From assembly GCA_024516155.1 (NCBI GenBank), contig JAJJXM010000033.1:496001-560000 (forward strand): 64,000 nucleotides of DNA, in the 5' to 3' direction. The notes beneath the pieces were generated by a model, which was not told the origin of the DNA, did not search any database, and saw nothing but the letters and a program-made list of their open reading frames with translations. Positions 23,151 through 36,523 of the stretch are shown here, piece by piece. This stretch comes from Pyronema omphalodes (lineage: Eukaryota > Ascomycota > Pezizomycetes > Pezizales > Pyronemataceae). Within the stretch, counting starts at the first letter, position 1. Each line of letters begins with the position of its first letter. The translations under genes and the position numbers were made by a program.

Positions 23151-25225
23151 ACTTGCTTATTATTTGATAACTGTAGAAATGGTCATTGCGGCATGCAGAC
23201 ATGTATAATGACTGAATGTTGGAAGTTTCTTTTTGCGTAATGGTCGGCATGGTATGGATGATGGATTGGAATCAGCATGTTGGGCCAAAATGGATAATCC
23301 CTGTGTATTGAGTTTTGAGTTTCAGTTCAGCAATGCTAAGTCAGTCTGAAGTTAATGTTGTACCATGGGTTAGGAATTGACAGCGATTCATTTTTGCATT
23401 TGGAATTTAAACATTGAAGTGATAATCATTCCATGAACCCTGAATTGTGATCCACCACTCGCTGCTAGTCCTAATCTGTACGTAAAGGCGTCTCTGAGTC
23501 TGAGACGGACAAGCCCAACGTCGGTTAACTGACTTGCCAACTTTATGACGTGCCACAAGCACGCGTTCACAGCAAAGACGTTATGATGATCCGTGCCACG
23601 GGTCATAGGTAACCACACCTTGATCCCCACGCAATAAAACAATCACCGTAAATTAAACATCAAGTGCCCTTTACCGCATGCGCAGCCGAGAATCAGAATT
23701 TGTAAGAAATTTTAATTATGGTATACTCGGTGATATATGTATTGCATACATCACGTACCGTTAAGTGACTTAAAACACAATGTAAACCGAACTGATTGGT
23801 ATTGTGAGATGAAAATAGAGAATTAAAAATGAATTAAAAATAAAAAATAAAAGCATAAAAACATAGAATAAAAATAGAAAATACAAATGCAAAATGTGGA
23901 TTTCTGGTGTAATCGTTAATTTAAGATATCTTAGGTTCTTATATTACCATACACCCACGACTGGCGGGGGATGGAAAATATTGGAAAATATGAAAACATA
24001 AAATATAAAGACATAAAAACATAAAAGCATAATATATACGCTGTGTATCTCATATCTTATACTTCATGTATTATATTCTACTGGTGATAAATTATAACTC
24101 ATAAATTTTGAAGTATGTTAGTTATTTTATTATGATAATACGTATGTATAGTATGAGTTTAAATTTTCTGAGGTTCTGGGGTTCTGGGGTTCCGGGGTTC
24201 TGTTCTGTTCTGTTGTGTTCTGTGTTTTTTTTTATTATTATTATTATTTTTTTTGTTTGTTTTTGTTTTGTAGATACTATCATACTAGATAATTTTATAT
24301 CTGTACAAAACATGGATGGTATATATTATAAATACACCGTGGACAGTGGCATGAATTATGGAAAGGAAGGGACCAGAAGTAGATTATTATTTAATTTCTT
24401 TATTTGTTGTTGCTATTTATTTTATGTTTTCCTTTTTACAATAGTCTACTGTAGTTAGCGTGGTATATACCTTACTATTCTATGATATACCTTACTATGC
24501 TATACCTTACTATGCTATGCTATGCTATGATTTTCTGCTGACTAAACTGTCAAAGCAGAATAAACCACCAAGCATGGAGTGTGGTAATAATGGCATACTT
24601 TAAACTTCTAAAGTTTGTAATTCGTCGCGGAGTAATTATTGATTCTTATGTTGGGCTCCTTAATCCCTTTCGAAATCCCATCACTAGCTAGACTAACATC
24701 ACTAGCTAGACAAGTTCAAGAATCGAGACACCAGTCCTCCTTCGCTTCTGCTATGTACATTGTACACTTTGATTTTTATCTTCCCCCCCTCTCCCCCCCT
24801 TTGTCCAATTTGAACTACTATCGTCAAAGTCTCATAGAAACTAAAAAATAATCAAACCCAAAAGAAACCGGATAAAGAAATCCTCTAGTTTATGATGTAT
24901 GATGCATGATGCATGGTGTATGGTATTTTATGTTGTAGTTTATTTTACTGTATTGTATTGTTGTATTGTATTTCGCAAATCAAACCGCTCTTCACAAAAA
25001 ACGCCAGAAGAAAAGAAAAAAGAAAAAAGAAAAAAGAAAAAAACGACTCCTGAAAATAACTTCACAGACCATCAAACTCCGTCCAATTCCCATCCCATCC
25101 AAATCCACCCATCCCACCCATTTCATCCCGCCCAAAGAACCCATAAACAACAACCAATGTCCGCCGCCAGATGACTTTGTAATAGTGACCTTTTATATGC
25201 TAAATTGGATAAGGTAGGGTAAAAT
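23151..25225. other. Intergenic, AT-rich
   Basis: No gene seen. 23820-24120 is an AAAAATA/CATAAAA-rich run, 24172-24220 holds GGGGTTCT and TGTTC microsatellites, and 24480-24530 a TATGC/CTTAC run. The genes on both sides converge here, so this space includes two 3' ends. Confidence 0.55.
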
Positions 25226-26379
25226 CTATGCAGTTGCGGGCTTGCCAATTTGGATAATTTCGCCGGTGGCTTCGTCGCTGCGTAGAGTTGGCCAACTTGT
25301 TGCATCGGCTATTGAGTCTGTTAGCTACTGTCTTTACTTCACTCTATCCGACCTTGCCAAGCCACCCTCCGGATTCATGAGAACTCACCCTTCTTCAAGT
25401 TCAGCTCCACCTTAGTTCCCATAATCTTGAACGTACTTCCGGCAGGATCAATAGGACCATAAAGCGGGTATTCAGCTTTAAATCTCTTCTTATCCGCCAT
25501 AGGCAAGTTGACCTTCAAGACGCGCTCCTCAAACTCAACAACCGCAGTCTCCTTCTCAACCTTCTTTGCAAAAATCGACACAATGACATTGGTATATGTC
25601 TGATAGAAATCGTTTCTGCACTCCACCAATTCCTCATCCTTCTTCTCTCCAATGTAGCAGTGACGGTTGGTAGTGCATCCCTTAATCTTCAAAAACTCCT
25701 CAAACTCCAAAACCTTGCGTTTACAGCAGCTGTAACCCTTTGATCCCTCGTGGAAAATCGGTACTCCAGGGTGGAAAGTGCAAGACTCCTCAGCGCGATC
25801 ACCACCATCGTACTCCTTTCCACATGCAAGGCGCTTGCACTTCATACCCTTCTCAACAACAGCTCCCTCTGGGTCTTGTTCAAGAGGTTTCTCAACCTTG
25901 GGAGGGGGAGGAGTAGCACGAGCCTGGGGTAAAGGCTTAGAGGCGGGGACACCGTAGGTTTCACGACCGGATCCGTCGACACTGGGAGCAGGGACCTCGG
26001 GGTGCTTCTGGGAGCCGGGGCCGGAGGTCTGGACGGGGGCGAGGATCGGGGCGGTGGTGTCGTGCTTGCCCACTGTGCAGGGAGGGATAGTAAGGAATTC
26101 ATCGAAGGTTAGGACGCGGGGCTTGCAACATTGCCAACCTAGGATAATTCTGTCAGTGGTGAATTCATGGTGAAAAAGGAACGGCAAAAGCGGGCTGTGA
26201 GTTTTATTCTTCGGGGTTCGTGATCACAAAGTGGCCTCGTGGAATTGTATTGCGTGTTGGAGTGTTTACATACCCTTCTGGCCCTCATGAAAGATGGGAG
26301 CACCCGGGTGATAATGACATTCCTCCTCTGGGTCGGTGAAGGTCTTTTCACAACCTTTGTGGGCACACTTCTGGGACAT
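25226..26379 (-). CDS. CHORD-CS domain protein (HSP90 cochaperone, CHORDC1/RAR1 family)
   Basis: Three exons on the minus strand: 26379-26274, 26138-25389, 25308-25226; introns of 135 and 80 nt; 312 aa. Two cysteine/histidine-rich CHORD domains lie at about residues 5-61 and 136-196. Both show the CxxxxC, CxxHPGxPxFHEGxKGWxCC-like, FxEFLxIxxCTxxxH order, with all Cys/His zinc ligands visible. A CS (p23-like) domain follows (about 210-300), and the final exon supplies the typical TSWPTLRSDEATGEIIQIGKP ending in two blocks. The linker between the CHORD domains is Pro-rich. Family members bind HSP90 and, in plants, SGT1 to stabilise client complexes; animal and fungal forms carry the C-terminal CS domain, as here. 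Likely cytosolic. Confidence 0.93.
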
Positions 26380-29300
26380 AATTGGCGGTTGGTATCTCTG
26401 ATGGATTCTTGATCTCAGGAACGAATTGACGGTGGGAGAACGGGAAATAAAGGACGTGGGACGTCGGACAGGTAGGCAATGGCAAGAGACGCGATTATCA
26501 CAAAGAAGGTGCTAGAACATTTGGCGGGGCAGTTGGCGTGTAACGTAGCATTTAGCGCCATGTGGCGGTTTGCCTTATGGGGCTTGGCGCGATCGCGCAT
26601 CGAACTGAAGATCGTGGTCGCTTAGAGTGTGGACTGGTAGTTTCCAGAGGATCACGTGGGGAGCAGAGAAGTATTGTTTTCTAGATATTTCGTGAATGAT
26701 GGACGAAGAGGCGGGTTAGGGAGTTATATGTTCTTCACAAGGAATCTTTCCAAATGCAGCTAGAATTTACTCGAATACCTATAGAATGTTCTTTCCCTTA
26801 TCATAAGATATCACCCGTATCGCGATATTGGGCCACCCATACCGCATCAAAATATGAATGTTGTACGTACGATAGTATACACAGTATCATAATATTGAAA
26901 AATTTAGCAAATACATGCTTAGTGATTCGAGTTGAAAAGGTTATGTAGCGCGTTTGTTGACTAAGTTTGAACTTTGCAAAAGATGTGCAATGATGTCGGA
27001 TCTGAGAGACTCGCGCGAATGGATAATGGGTGTGGTATATAGTGATGGATTTGTGAGAATATAGGGTGTGCGAGAGTATAAAGGGGGATGAAGAATTCCC
27101 TGGTAACATAAACTTGGACGTGGTAACTTCAGGACTAGATAACCTACATACCCTGAAGCCGACTCGGCACCACCGAAGCGTTTCGTATGGTTATTTTGAC
27201 AGAGTGCTGAAATATTTTACAAGTATTGTGGGTTAGGGGAAAGTATGTAGGTGCAAAAGTTAGAATAAGTGCATGCGTGATCTAGCTAGCCGTACTTGGC
27301 CGGCACCCGGTAGTCAATCCCACAGCTAATTCAACCAAAATAAAAGACCTCAGTAATAAATCATCATAGCAGTGAGAGTTCATAAGACCTCGTAACCTTT
27401 GGCAAAGTTGCCTATGTGCCTCATTATGTGATATATAAAGATATTCACTTGACTTTCAAACATTTCGGCTCACTACCTTTTTGATTGCGAATGATATTTG
27501 ATGTAATGCTTTCTAAACCCAAGCTTTGTAATGTATTTTTCAGCTCGGAATCACGGAGTTTGTATGATCCCCGTATTATTGGTCCTCGAAATATACATCT
27601 CCCACATTGAAATGTAAAAGCTTATTCACACGATGGCTCTGGTAACCCTTCAAGTGTTGCCGGGTGATCCGGCAATCCTACCCACCTATTCCCGTTCCTC
27701 GGGCCAATTTATGCATAAATGTTCTTAATAAAAACCACGAAGAAATACTTTCATGCAAGATTGCACTCATAGCTGAATCTCTGGGCTTCATTGGATGCCT
27801 TAAGCCGGCTCACCTTACCATAGTTCCACCCATTACCCTAATCACCGTCTTTCTTCGGCTGTCACCTGGTGTTTTTACCGCTCAGGAAATTGTTGAAAAG
27901 CCCTATCCATAATGCCGAAAGAATTGTCAGCCACCACTTATTGAAAGTTCGCCTCCTCATCAAGTTCCTCGGTAAATCCTAATCTTCACAGCTGGGCGAA
28001 CTCTCGCCACCCCCGCCTGGAAAGCCCAAGGAAATTCCCGCCGTCCAATATTCAACCCAAACCATTCTATCAGTCCAGCCTACACCGGGCTCAACCTCGC
28101 CCTCCGGAGAGTTTTGTCAATGCCCTTCCAATTTCTACCTACAGCGTCAATTCCATCATCATATTCCGTTGCCACCCAAAAACTTAATTTTCACTAAAAA
28201 GCAATTACAGAGTTACGATTACCCTAGAACAGCCATACTAGAAGCCGGGCGCCATCACTAACAGCCCTATGTAAATTGCCAACTCCAGTCATTAACTCCG
28301 AAACCAATTTCGGCTGAAACGAGCCCTATGTAGATAACACGATACACCTGAATCCTGAAACCCTTCATCCCAGAAGTATTGGAGGTGGTACTCTCCCATC
28401 CTATCATTCGACAACTGTTGACTTAAGTTTGCACCCATTGTGGGGAGCAAATGTTAAAGATAATCCTTGCCCTCATTACTCGATACAAACCATAAGCCCA
28501 CTGGCCCGTAGTTACAAAACTTTGAGTTTCGCAATTATATTTATAAACACCATATTTGAAAAAAAAAAAAAACAGCTGAGTCTTTTCAATCTCGACATCA
28601 TGATTGGATGGTGATGGGATTATATTTGACACGCTTTTGTATCACGTCTCAGTATCACGTATCACGAGGATCATCTTGGTAAGCTTAAAGCTTTTATAGC
28701 CCGCCCCATCTGTGCTCGCTTACGGGTTACAGTTTGTGAAACCAAGCTCGGAATTCGGAACTTGAAACTCTGAAACTTGGAACCTGGTTGCTCACTTTAG
28801 GGCTTCGGGGAGAGCTGGCATGGTTGGGATGTTTATTTGCCCCCCCCCCCCCCCCACCCTCTACTCCGAAAGGAGATCCGCTGTTTGGTTTGTAGTATGC
28901 AGAAAAGGATTGGTTGAGGTGGAAAGGGGAGGAGATGGATCTGAAGAGGACATTGAGGGGAATAGCTGGATCAGACACAGGGCTCACGTACCTGTTTGAT
29001 TCTAAGTGACTGGTTGATTACGAGAATCTCACGATGGGGTTTGAGTTAAGTTGAGTATGAAGGGTTCGGTTCACAATGTGGCGATTATAGAGGCGATGCA
29101 TAATAAGGGTGGCGTATTGTGCTACGGTCACGAGGAGCTGTATGTTGCGCTGGGCTTACGTACTTTAAGAGGATATAAGCCTTGGTAGGGAGATATTGTA
29201 ACATAGCGTTCGAAATTATATCCTCTGAACTTTCTTTTCATCGGTCAAGACTCGCGCTGAGTGAACTAAAGTAGGGTTTAGCCTAATGATTAATCCGGAT

Positions 29301-30728
29301 CCAACTTCAGTGAAGATCTCTTAGTCTTGGCATTTATCTCTTTGGTCTCAGGAACTGGAGGAGATAGATTTGTATTGCTGATCATTCTTGACATCGACAT
29401 GAAAAGAAATAGCTAATTATCGTGTGGAAATCTAGAAGACCATCAGTTGAAAAAAGGTAATGTGAACATATAAGTGGAGCCAGTGTACTGATGAGTGAAT
29501 CGTGACAAACAGCGCATCTCGCCTGAATCCTGATTCAAACCGAGCATGTTTCGGCCATCATTGAGGCTTATCTCCATATTCTGAGAATTTTTCCGAGACA
29601 ACTATGCTATGAATCATATAAATCCGCCCTGTTGTGGTCCGAAAGGATTACAATAGTATGACTGATCACTAAGTATCGACAAGGTTCGCAGGTTTCCTCA
29701 GCAGAAATGCAGATGACCTATATGCAGCTGGCTTCATACGGTGGAAATTCTAAAAATAACTGTTACTGCTAGAGATTGATAATACATACATACACCATAG
29801 ATGGGTCCAGTGTTCACCCAAGGCTTACTTACATCCTACGTATTCGGCTGCCTTATTTGCCTGAAATGCTCGCTAAATCCCTCTTCGCTCGTAGCGAGGG
29901 CTTCACTAACGTGTCCGAGGCTGCAGATGTCGCATGCATGTGTGCTGATAAACTGGGTTTCCTTGCGATACAGAGGAAAGTGGATCTTTTTCCCACTGTG
30001 TCACTCGCGTGACTATTTACACCAATGAGAAGGGGCGCCGAATGTTCCAGTTGAATGATCCATGAGCAGTCGCGTTGTTTGGTAACACGCCGACAATGTG
30101 GTTCACGTAATGTAGGATGATGATGATTATACGAAACACAGAAATTTGATACGCTGGATACGATGGTCAAGTACAGTATCATAATACTGAAAACAGTGAT
30201 ATCATTCATAATCATAACTCGTACTCAAACGCCAATTCCAACCCAAGATACCGAGCAAAAAAAATGAAGCCCTAAAACGAAAAAAAAGGAAAAGGGAAAA
30301 CAAATAACGCATGACGACACCTAAGCGTTGAGAGCGTGAAATCCTTATCTATCCACCTCAGGCAGAAGTATATACAAGAAATGAAACACCAAAAGGTGTG
30401 TTCAATGAAAACGAGAGACTCGAGGGAAGATCATGCTGTACACGATAGATGACTTGACATGCCACCGTCTCTGAGTCCTATTTCTGAGCGTCATCCGTAG
30501 TCAATTAAGGCCGCCGGTAACGGTGAGGTTATGTACAAGACACAGAGGGCGGTGCTCGGCCATTCAAGGCAATACAGGACCATTTCATCGTCGGTTTTGA
30601 AGGAAGGAAGGAAGGAAGGAAGGAAGGAAGGAAGGAAGGAGGCATGATGTCGTATCCGATAGTATTCGTCGAGACAATGCCTGATTAAATTGATGGGGAA
30701 AAAATAATAGAGGCGAAAAGTATATTGA
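26380..30728. other. Gene-poor stretch at the left side of the repeat island
   Basis: No supported gene in 4.3 kb. ORFs are short and lack family features. A 16-nt C homopolymer lies near 28841-28857 and an A run near 28559. A GGAA array (about nine copies) is at 30600-30639. Confidence 0.5.
30600..30640. repeat. GGAA tetranucleotide array
   Basis: About nine to ten uninterrupted GGAA units on the plus strand. Confidence 0.9.
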
Positions 30729-30887
30729 TTAATCGCTAAGCAGAGATGACCATCGAAATCGTAAGGACTTCAAAGAGCGGTTCGTTCGAGGTTTTCGACT
30801 GTACACGCAGCTCAAGCAGAAATTATGTCCACATTCGCAGGTGGTGCAGTGACTCTTCTGTCCGCAATTACAACACGTCCAGATCAT
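30729..30887 (-). CDS. Possible small zinc-ribbon-like protein (partial model)
   Basis: A 52-codon minus-strand frame starting MIWTCCNCGQKSHCTTCECG and continuing HNFCLSCVYSRKP. The pattern W-x-C-C-x-C, C-x-x-C-x-C-G-H, C-x-x-C resembles small ascomycete proteins with paired zinc ribbons, some of which are secreted or nuclear. Seven cysteines and two histidines in 27 residues are unlikely by chance. The frame is open upstream for at least 35 more codons and may continue through an intron, so the start is not settled. No neighbour supports a role. It could also be a relic. Confidence 0.4.
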   Translation of the reverse strand: MIWTCCNCGQKSHCTTCECGHNFCLSCVYSRKPRTNRSLKSLRFRWSSLLSD

Positions 30888-33800
30888 GTTTGATGGAAAA
30901 TATGGTCGTTGATGAAGTCTCGGCGTCTGTGGGTGGCTGGCGATCCAGAGGATTTGGAGTGTGTCTAAGTTTTGTTAGCGCCCCGAACGGCCGTTTTTGC
31001 AGGGGAGATTCATACATTTCCAACGTCGAACGGCTGAGAACACGAAAAACCCAAAGATGTGCACCCGAAAAGAAAAGGGGCGTCAATGGGAGTCTGGTGT
31101 CCTTTTAAGTCTTTGTCGTAATGCGCGGTTCCGGCCTGGATGACGAAAAAAGAAAAACCGAGGAAGCCTCGATTGGTATGCTAGAATTTGCCACCAAAAA
31201 AAAGTTGCACTTTCTTTTTTACTTTTTTACGCCGCGGAGTAGTAAAACCGAAAGGTTAATTCTGACAGGCTTCCAGAATAAAATCACACGGTTGTACCTG
31301 GAATTTGGAAAACTATGATGACAGCCGATAGACACCGTCGCTCTGAAGACAAAAAAAAAGCTGAATTCAGACAGAACAACCGGTTTGCGTGATGTTGAAT
31401 TGTGGCGCGTGTATACCAACGATTAACACCCGGAGCCTTAGGGCTATTCGTGGCGTGAGATGAGATTACTGTACGACGATTCGATAATTCAGCTGGAATA
31501 TAGGCCAAATGTAGGCTGAAATCCACCAGCACTGGCTGCAAATGTACGGACCTCGGTACGTAATTCGATTGGTTTTCTTTGTTATTGGCGTGAGTTTCGA
31601 TGAAATCCGTTCAATAATATTAACTGAGTTTGCGTTGTCTGACAGCTGGGTGGATTCGGCTCCGTACATAAGTACTTCGTTAAGTATTCACACTTATATT
31701 TCCGCACCGCTGTAACCTCGCGGCCTCCTAAATGCTCAACAAGGAATATCCCCGTTTGTTCTCTGGGGGCTGGAAAGGACACGCTTTTATAGAAACTACT
31801 ATCGCCCCAGCAGGAACATTTTATTGTAGCTCAAGTTCCAAATCACATCATTTATCACCAGCGCTTTGTGGGAGGTCCTACGGGCAAACACGCGGGGTAC
31901 ATACCTTCCAGAGCTCACTAGAGCAGTGTGAACATAGTCGAACAACAAACAGACGATCGGCAACTCAGCCGACTGGGCGTTTGCAACTATGGAACTAGAG
32001 AAATGCTTTGTAGGCGCTGTATAGTGGAACTGTGGCCTAACTATCTTGAACGGGCTGCTGCTATGTATGTGAAAATGAAGGTCATGAGATTTCTATTGTT
32101 TAGACGAGCTAACTATGAGTTCTTGACCCACAGATTGAAAGTGACAAACACAGCTAGACCTATGCAAAACAGCTTGTTTCAGATCTCATGTCGTTGATCG
32201 CATTTACATATGTATGGTGGATGAAGATAGCGGATATGCCTGGGGAAGAGACGTATCCCCTTTGATGTGTGCTTGACATAGGCGTATGCACAACGACGTA
32301 GTACTGACTAGGACTACCCTTAGCCGGCGCAGGGAACAAGGAAAAACGGCGCATACAAAGTGAGGGGCACACCGTCGGGAAGGAGCAGTAGTGAAGTTAA
32401 TGGCGATACGTATCAGAATGAGCTTTCTGTCGGTGGAAATTGCTAGAGTATTGGCCAAGTCAAGTGGGTGGTGATGGATGATGAAAATGTACATGGCGGG
32501 TGATGAAGATGTATATCATGAAAAGTTATATGATGAAAAGATACATGATGAGAAGGTATATGATGAAAAGCGGACAATCCATCCATCCGTGCTACCTCAT
32601 CAATCCATCCCAATCCATCACCCAGCCACACTCAGACACCGGCCATGAGGAACCTTTTGTGCAACATGTAACCCCCCCCCCCAATTATCATCATGTCACC
32701 TGTCCTTCTAGAAAAAGAAGATCTGACGTCGACGGCGGATTATAAATTGCGCACGCAAGCCATACCCGGCTCGTATGACAGTCTACGCATCTAACAGGGG
32801 AATCCCTCCTGTAGAGTCTTCTCTTCGGCCAGCAATCTCATCTCGGCCTTTTTGATAATTCAATATGTCAATAAAGTCCGGCAAACGACCGAAACAAGGA
32901 ATCTCGGACAATATTCATTAGCCTTGGCACTATTCCAATATCACGAGGAGATTTGTATCGTACACACTATGTTATCACGTCTGAAGACGAGTATGTTCGA
33001 GAATGGCGTGGTCGCGCGGTCTACTGGATAGTGGTGAATATCCGCCATTCTACATGAGACCATCTGTAGAACAAAGTCCACGGCGCAGCCACCGAATCAG
33101 GTGGACCATTTGAGACACGCGTTTCGATGGACTTGCTAGGTTTACCACTGTTACCAAAGTCAAGGGTTGTGATATGTATTTGTCGAGGGCGAAATGTGCG
33201 GAGTACTGTATAGATATCATCCTGGCTCGGGATGAATAATTAGAGCGGAGCTTGAAAAGACTCGGGCTAGGAATAGGGCTGGACAAAAAGATGGGGTGCC
33301 CGAGTGACGATTATGCATCATGCAAGTGATTTAAGCCTCAGAAGCAGTCCAAGATTCCCCCTAGCGTTCTAAGAACGAGCGCCGTCGATGAAAGATAGAT
33401 TGCAAACGAGTTAGTCTCGGACTAAAGCTCTAACAAACGTCATTTACCAATCGTTGTCATGAAGCTTTGAATTGCCTATCGATCTAGTGTTGTTGTTCGT
33501 GTCTGTCTTAAAGTCAATTCTAGACACAAGCGACTGGCTCATTTACGTGGAATGCACTAAGCCATGGCAATTATACGAAATCCATATGTCATTAGTGGCT
33601 TCTGATTGGTATAAAGAGCGTCATCGGAGCTAGATGGCTTCCAAACATCTCACTTTGGTGACAAGGATTGTTTATCAAGAAGAGGTCACACGTAATCTCG
33701 GCTTTTGGTCTGATTCAATGTGCTTCTAGAAGAAAAGCAAGAATAACCGAATGCTTTAACTGTTATCAGAAACACCGCGCGTTTCCATGTCTCTAAACGC

Positions 33801-36018
33801 GTTAAAGAACTGCCGCGGACATGCTACTGCAGTTGAATAAACAACCCGATAAACCGACCACTGCTAGTAATAAACAACCATCAAAAAGAAACCACAGACT
33901 CAATCCCTCTTAGTTTGCAAAGATACACATACAGTGCATCGGTGAGAGAATTAACTCTATTACGAATCCATCCAATATGATCACCGTTAAGCTAAATTGG
34001 TCCGCAACTTACAAGCACATTTCGGTTAACGACTGGCGAACCTGCCCAAAGTGTAGATCTAGAGCGGTCTCCGCCGGTTTTCCTAGAGCGCATAATGATA
34101 ATGCAAAGAAGCAAAGTGCGAAAACCCTATTCATTATTCCGGAAGACTGGAATAAATTCTTTTTCTTTCTCTTGTTACATATCATTGACAGGATTGAGTT
34201 TTCGGCCGGCCAAACTACGGCAGGTACTCTCGTCTATTTTCGTCTTTTCTGTATGCTTCCGAGGTGCGCGCATGCGCGCAGTTAAGTAAGGTAACATCAG
34301 CTGTTATTCAGTCTCCCTTCCCGAAAAACAAAGGTTAATAAGGCTTCAAAAGTGCACCGGAACGAGCTGATTTCCGGGTGAGTTTGGTACGATAGGGGAA
34401 AATAACCACTTGCATTGGATATTTATTACGCACGTGAGGCGGTGAGCTGCAGCTAAACAATGTGATTTTAATATGTATGTAGGGTAGCAATTGGTCTGTC
34501 GTCAACTACATAAGCTTCTAGAAACAATATCCCTGTTCCTATATTTTGCCGTCTTTATATACCGGTTCCACTTAACCCACAGAAATCTTCGCGCGACCTT
34601 CCAGAAGGATATTAGACCAAGGCTATGCTGACTTTGGATGTATCTATCTGTTTCCAACTCCGACAGAGAAAAAGAGGCCGCTTATCCGATCCAAAATATA
34701 TCGATCGGATCAGTGCAACCTTCTCTGGAAGCACTTTAGAATCCAAGCTGATGCTAGATAATTTAGCGTGTTGTATAGTGTAGGTATCTTCAACACCTTA
34801 TAGGCTGCATACATTAAACTTTATACGAATAATAAATTCTGTTTTCCCGGATATTGATGCTTCGTATGTTTTGAAGATATGACGGACATCCATCGTATTG
34901 ATACATATCTGGCATCCATTTTCTGACATCATGCGACACAAACATATGTACATGGTTGATGTACTCGCAGTACAGTACCCCAATCCGATTTCCTAAGTGG
35001 ATAGCGCAGCACAACCCCTTTTCCAGCATGATGCTCCGCAAATGGTATGCGATATGTTCCTTGCATCTATGCAGAACGCTTCAGAATCACCGGGTATGAC
35101 TCGAAGCAGCAATTTCCGGCGAATCATCGTCCATGCCTCGTTTTCCTGCATCTTCGGATTGCCCGAAGCTATGCGCAGATAGTCGGGATTAATCTTTTTC
35201 TTGTTTTTCTTTGCGCGTTTTTTCTCTTTTTGGTAGAAGGAATCCCCGATAATTCCGAAATAGTGTATGATATGATATGAATTTCAACCTAGAAATTCAT
35301 GATGGAGATATCACATGCTCCGGAATCTGTCAGCGGAATCACATAAGTGAGTTCTTATGGTGCCTAGAACTACCGGGATGTGAGATGTATCCACGGAATG
35401 CGTATAATGTAAACTGCTAATACGGAGAGTTGACCGTCTACACTCGGGGATATCTTCTCCGTGCAAATTGAATATTTGAGTAGACGTGATTGAATAGAGC
35501 TAATTTTAATGGTAGCGCGAGTTTACGTGATTCTCAATCTATTGAGTACCTTGTAGTATGGTGCTATACTGTAGGTGTCTATCTGGTGATCCGGATGATG
35601 GAATATATCCAGTCATCCTCGCCCTGTGATACATGATTTTGTTATAAGTCCTATGCCAAATCATGCATATCATCGATTAGTGCATGGCACCCAATTTATG
35701 CACCGTTTCTTCCAGCATGAGTTGTAAAAAAAAAATCCAATTATAATGATGAATTTTTCCATTTTTATGGACGCTTTAATCCACAATTGGATATTTCCTT
35801 TATTAGTAGAAGGTACGTAAAACAGGACTGGGGAACTTGCGGATTTGAAAGGATTCTAAAGCCTGTTGGAATAGCTGGACGTTTTCAAGGTCGAAAAGGC
35901 TCTGATATCTAAGCTAGTGATCCCTAGTGTTTCCCGCTTCGTCTTGCTGCACCCAAGCGGAACGGAATTTCTAGCGATATGATATTGCTAGCCTAAGCTC
36001 CCCGGCTTAAGCTACTAC
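30888..36018. other. Gene-poor region, no gene seen
   Basis: Five kilobases of mostly AT-rich DNA without a supportable coding frame. A short tandem run based on TATATGATGAAAAG occurs at about 32508-32572, and a C homopolymer at about 32672-32682. No tRNA or rRNA sequence was recognised. Confidence 0.5.
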
Positions 36019-36363
36019 AGTCGACTCGGTTGATAGGGGTACTATCTATAAGAATACCCACTATAGAAGGGCACTGGTCGTAGTCCCGACGGTTTTTATA
36101 TAGGAATTAAGGGTATCATAGTGTACTAGAATATCCTTAAGAAAATGCCGAAAATTTGTATAGTACCCTTATACAGTGGGGCGGCTGGTGATGTGGCTAT
36201 GGTGCAATTTGGGCGGCGCTAGGACTCCACTTACCTCCGCACTACCCCAGCTCTGTGCATCTCGACCAATCACTCGTGCCAAGCCTCTCGGTCTTTAAGA
36301 ATATACATCATATAAGGGTACACCCCTTCGGTCCCGGCGTACCCTCATAAACCGAGTCGACTG
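36019..36363. mobile_element. pogo/Fot1-like MITE (345 bp) with TA target duplication
   Basis: The ends are inverted repeats. The left begins CAGTCGACTCGGTT and the right ends with its reverse complement; over 25 bp, 22 positions match. The element is flanked on both sides by TA (36017-36018 and 36364-36365), the target used by Tc1/mariner-pogo transposases, whose ends commonly start with CAGT. It has no coding capacity, so it is non-autonomous. Superfamily assignment is inferred from the TA duplication and end sequence only. Confidence 0.8.
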
Positions 36364-36494
36364 TATCCGTTGACGCGAGTCGCGTGCTACTTCCCTGCAC
36401 TTACCCGCCCAGAGAGCTAACCAGGTGTTGCAGTCAAACTTCCAGTTCTCCTCCACTACACGGCCAAAAGACAGCTTCGTTTCTAGTCGAACAA

Positions 36495-36523
36495 GGAAAT
36501 TATACCACTACACTACTGGGGCC
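36495..36523 (-). mobile_element. SINE head fragment
   Basis: 29 bp matching the first bases of the tRNA-derived SINE family described at 43-51 kb (GGCCCCAGTAGTGTAGTGGT on the minus strand), cut off after the A-box region. Confidence 0.7.
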
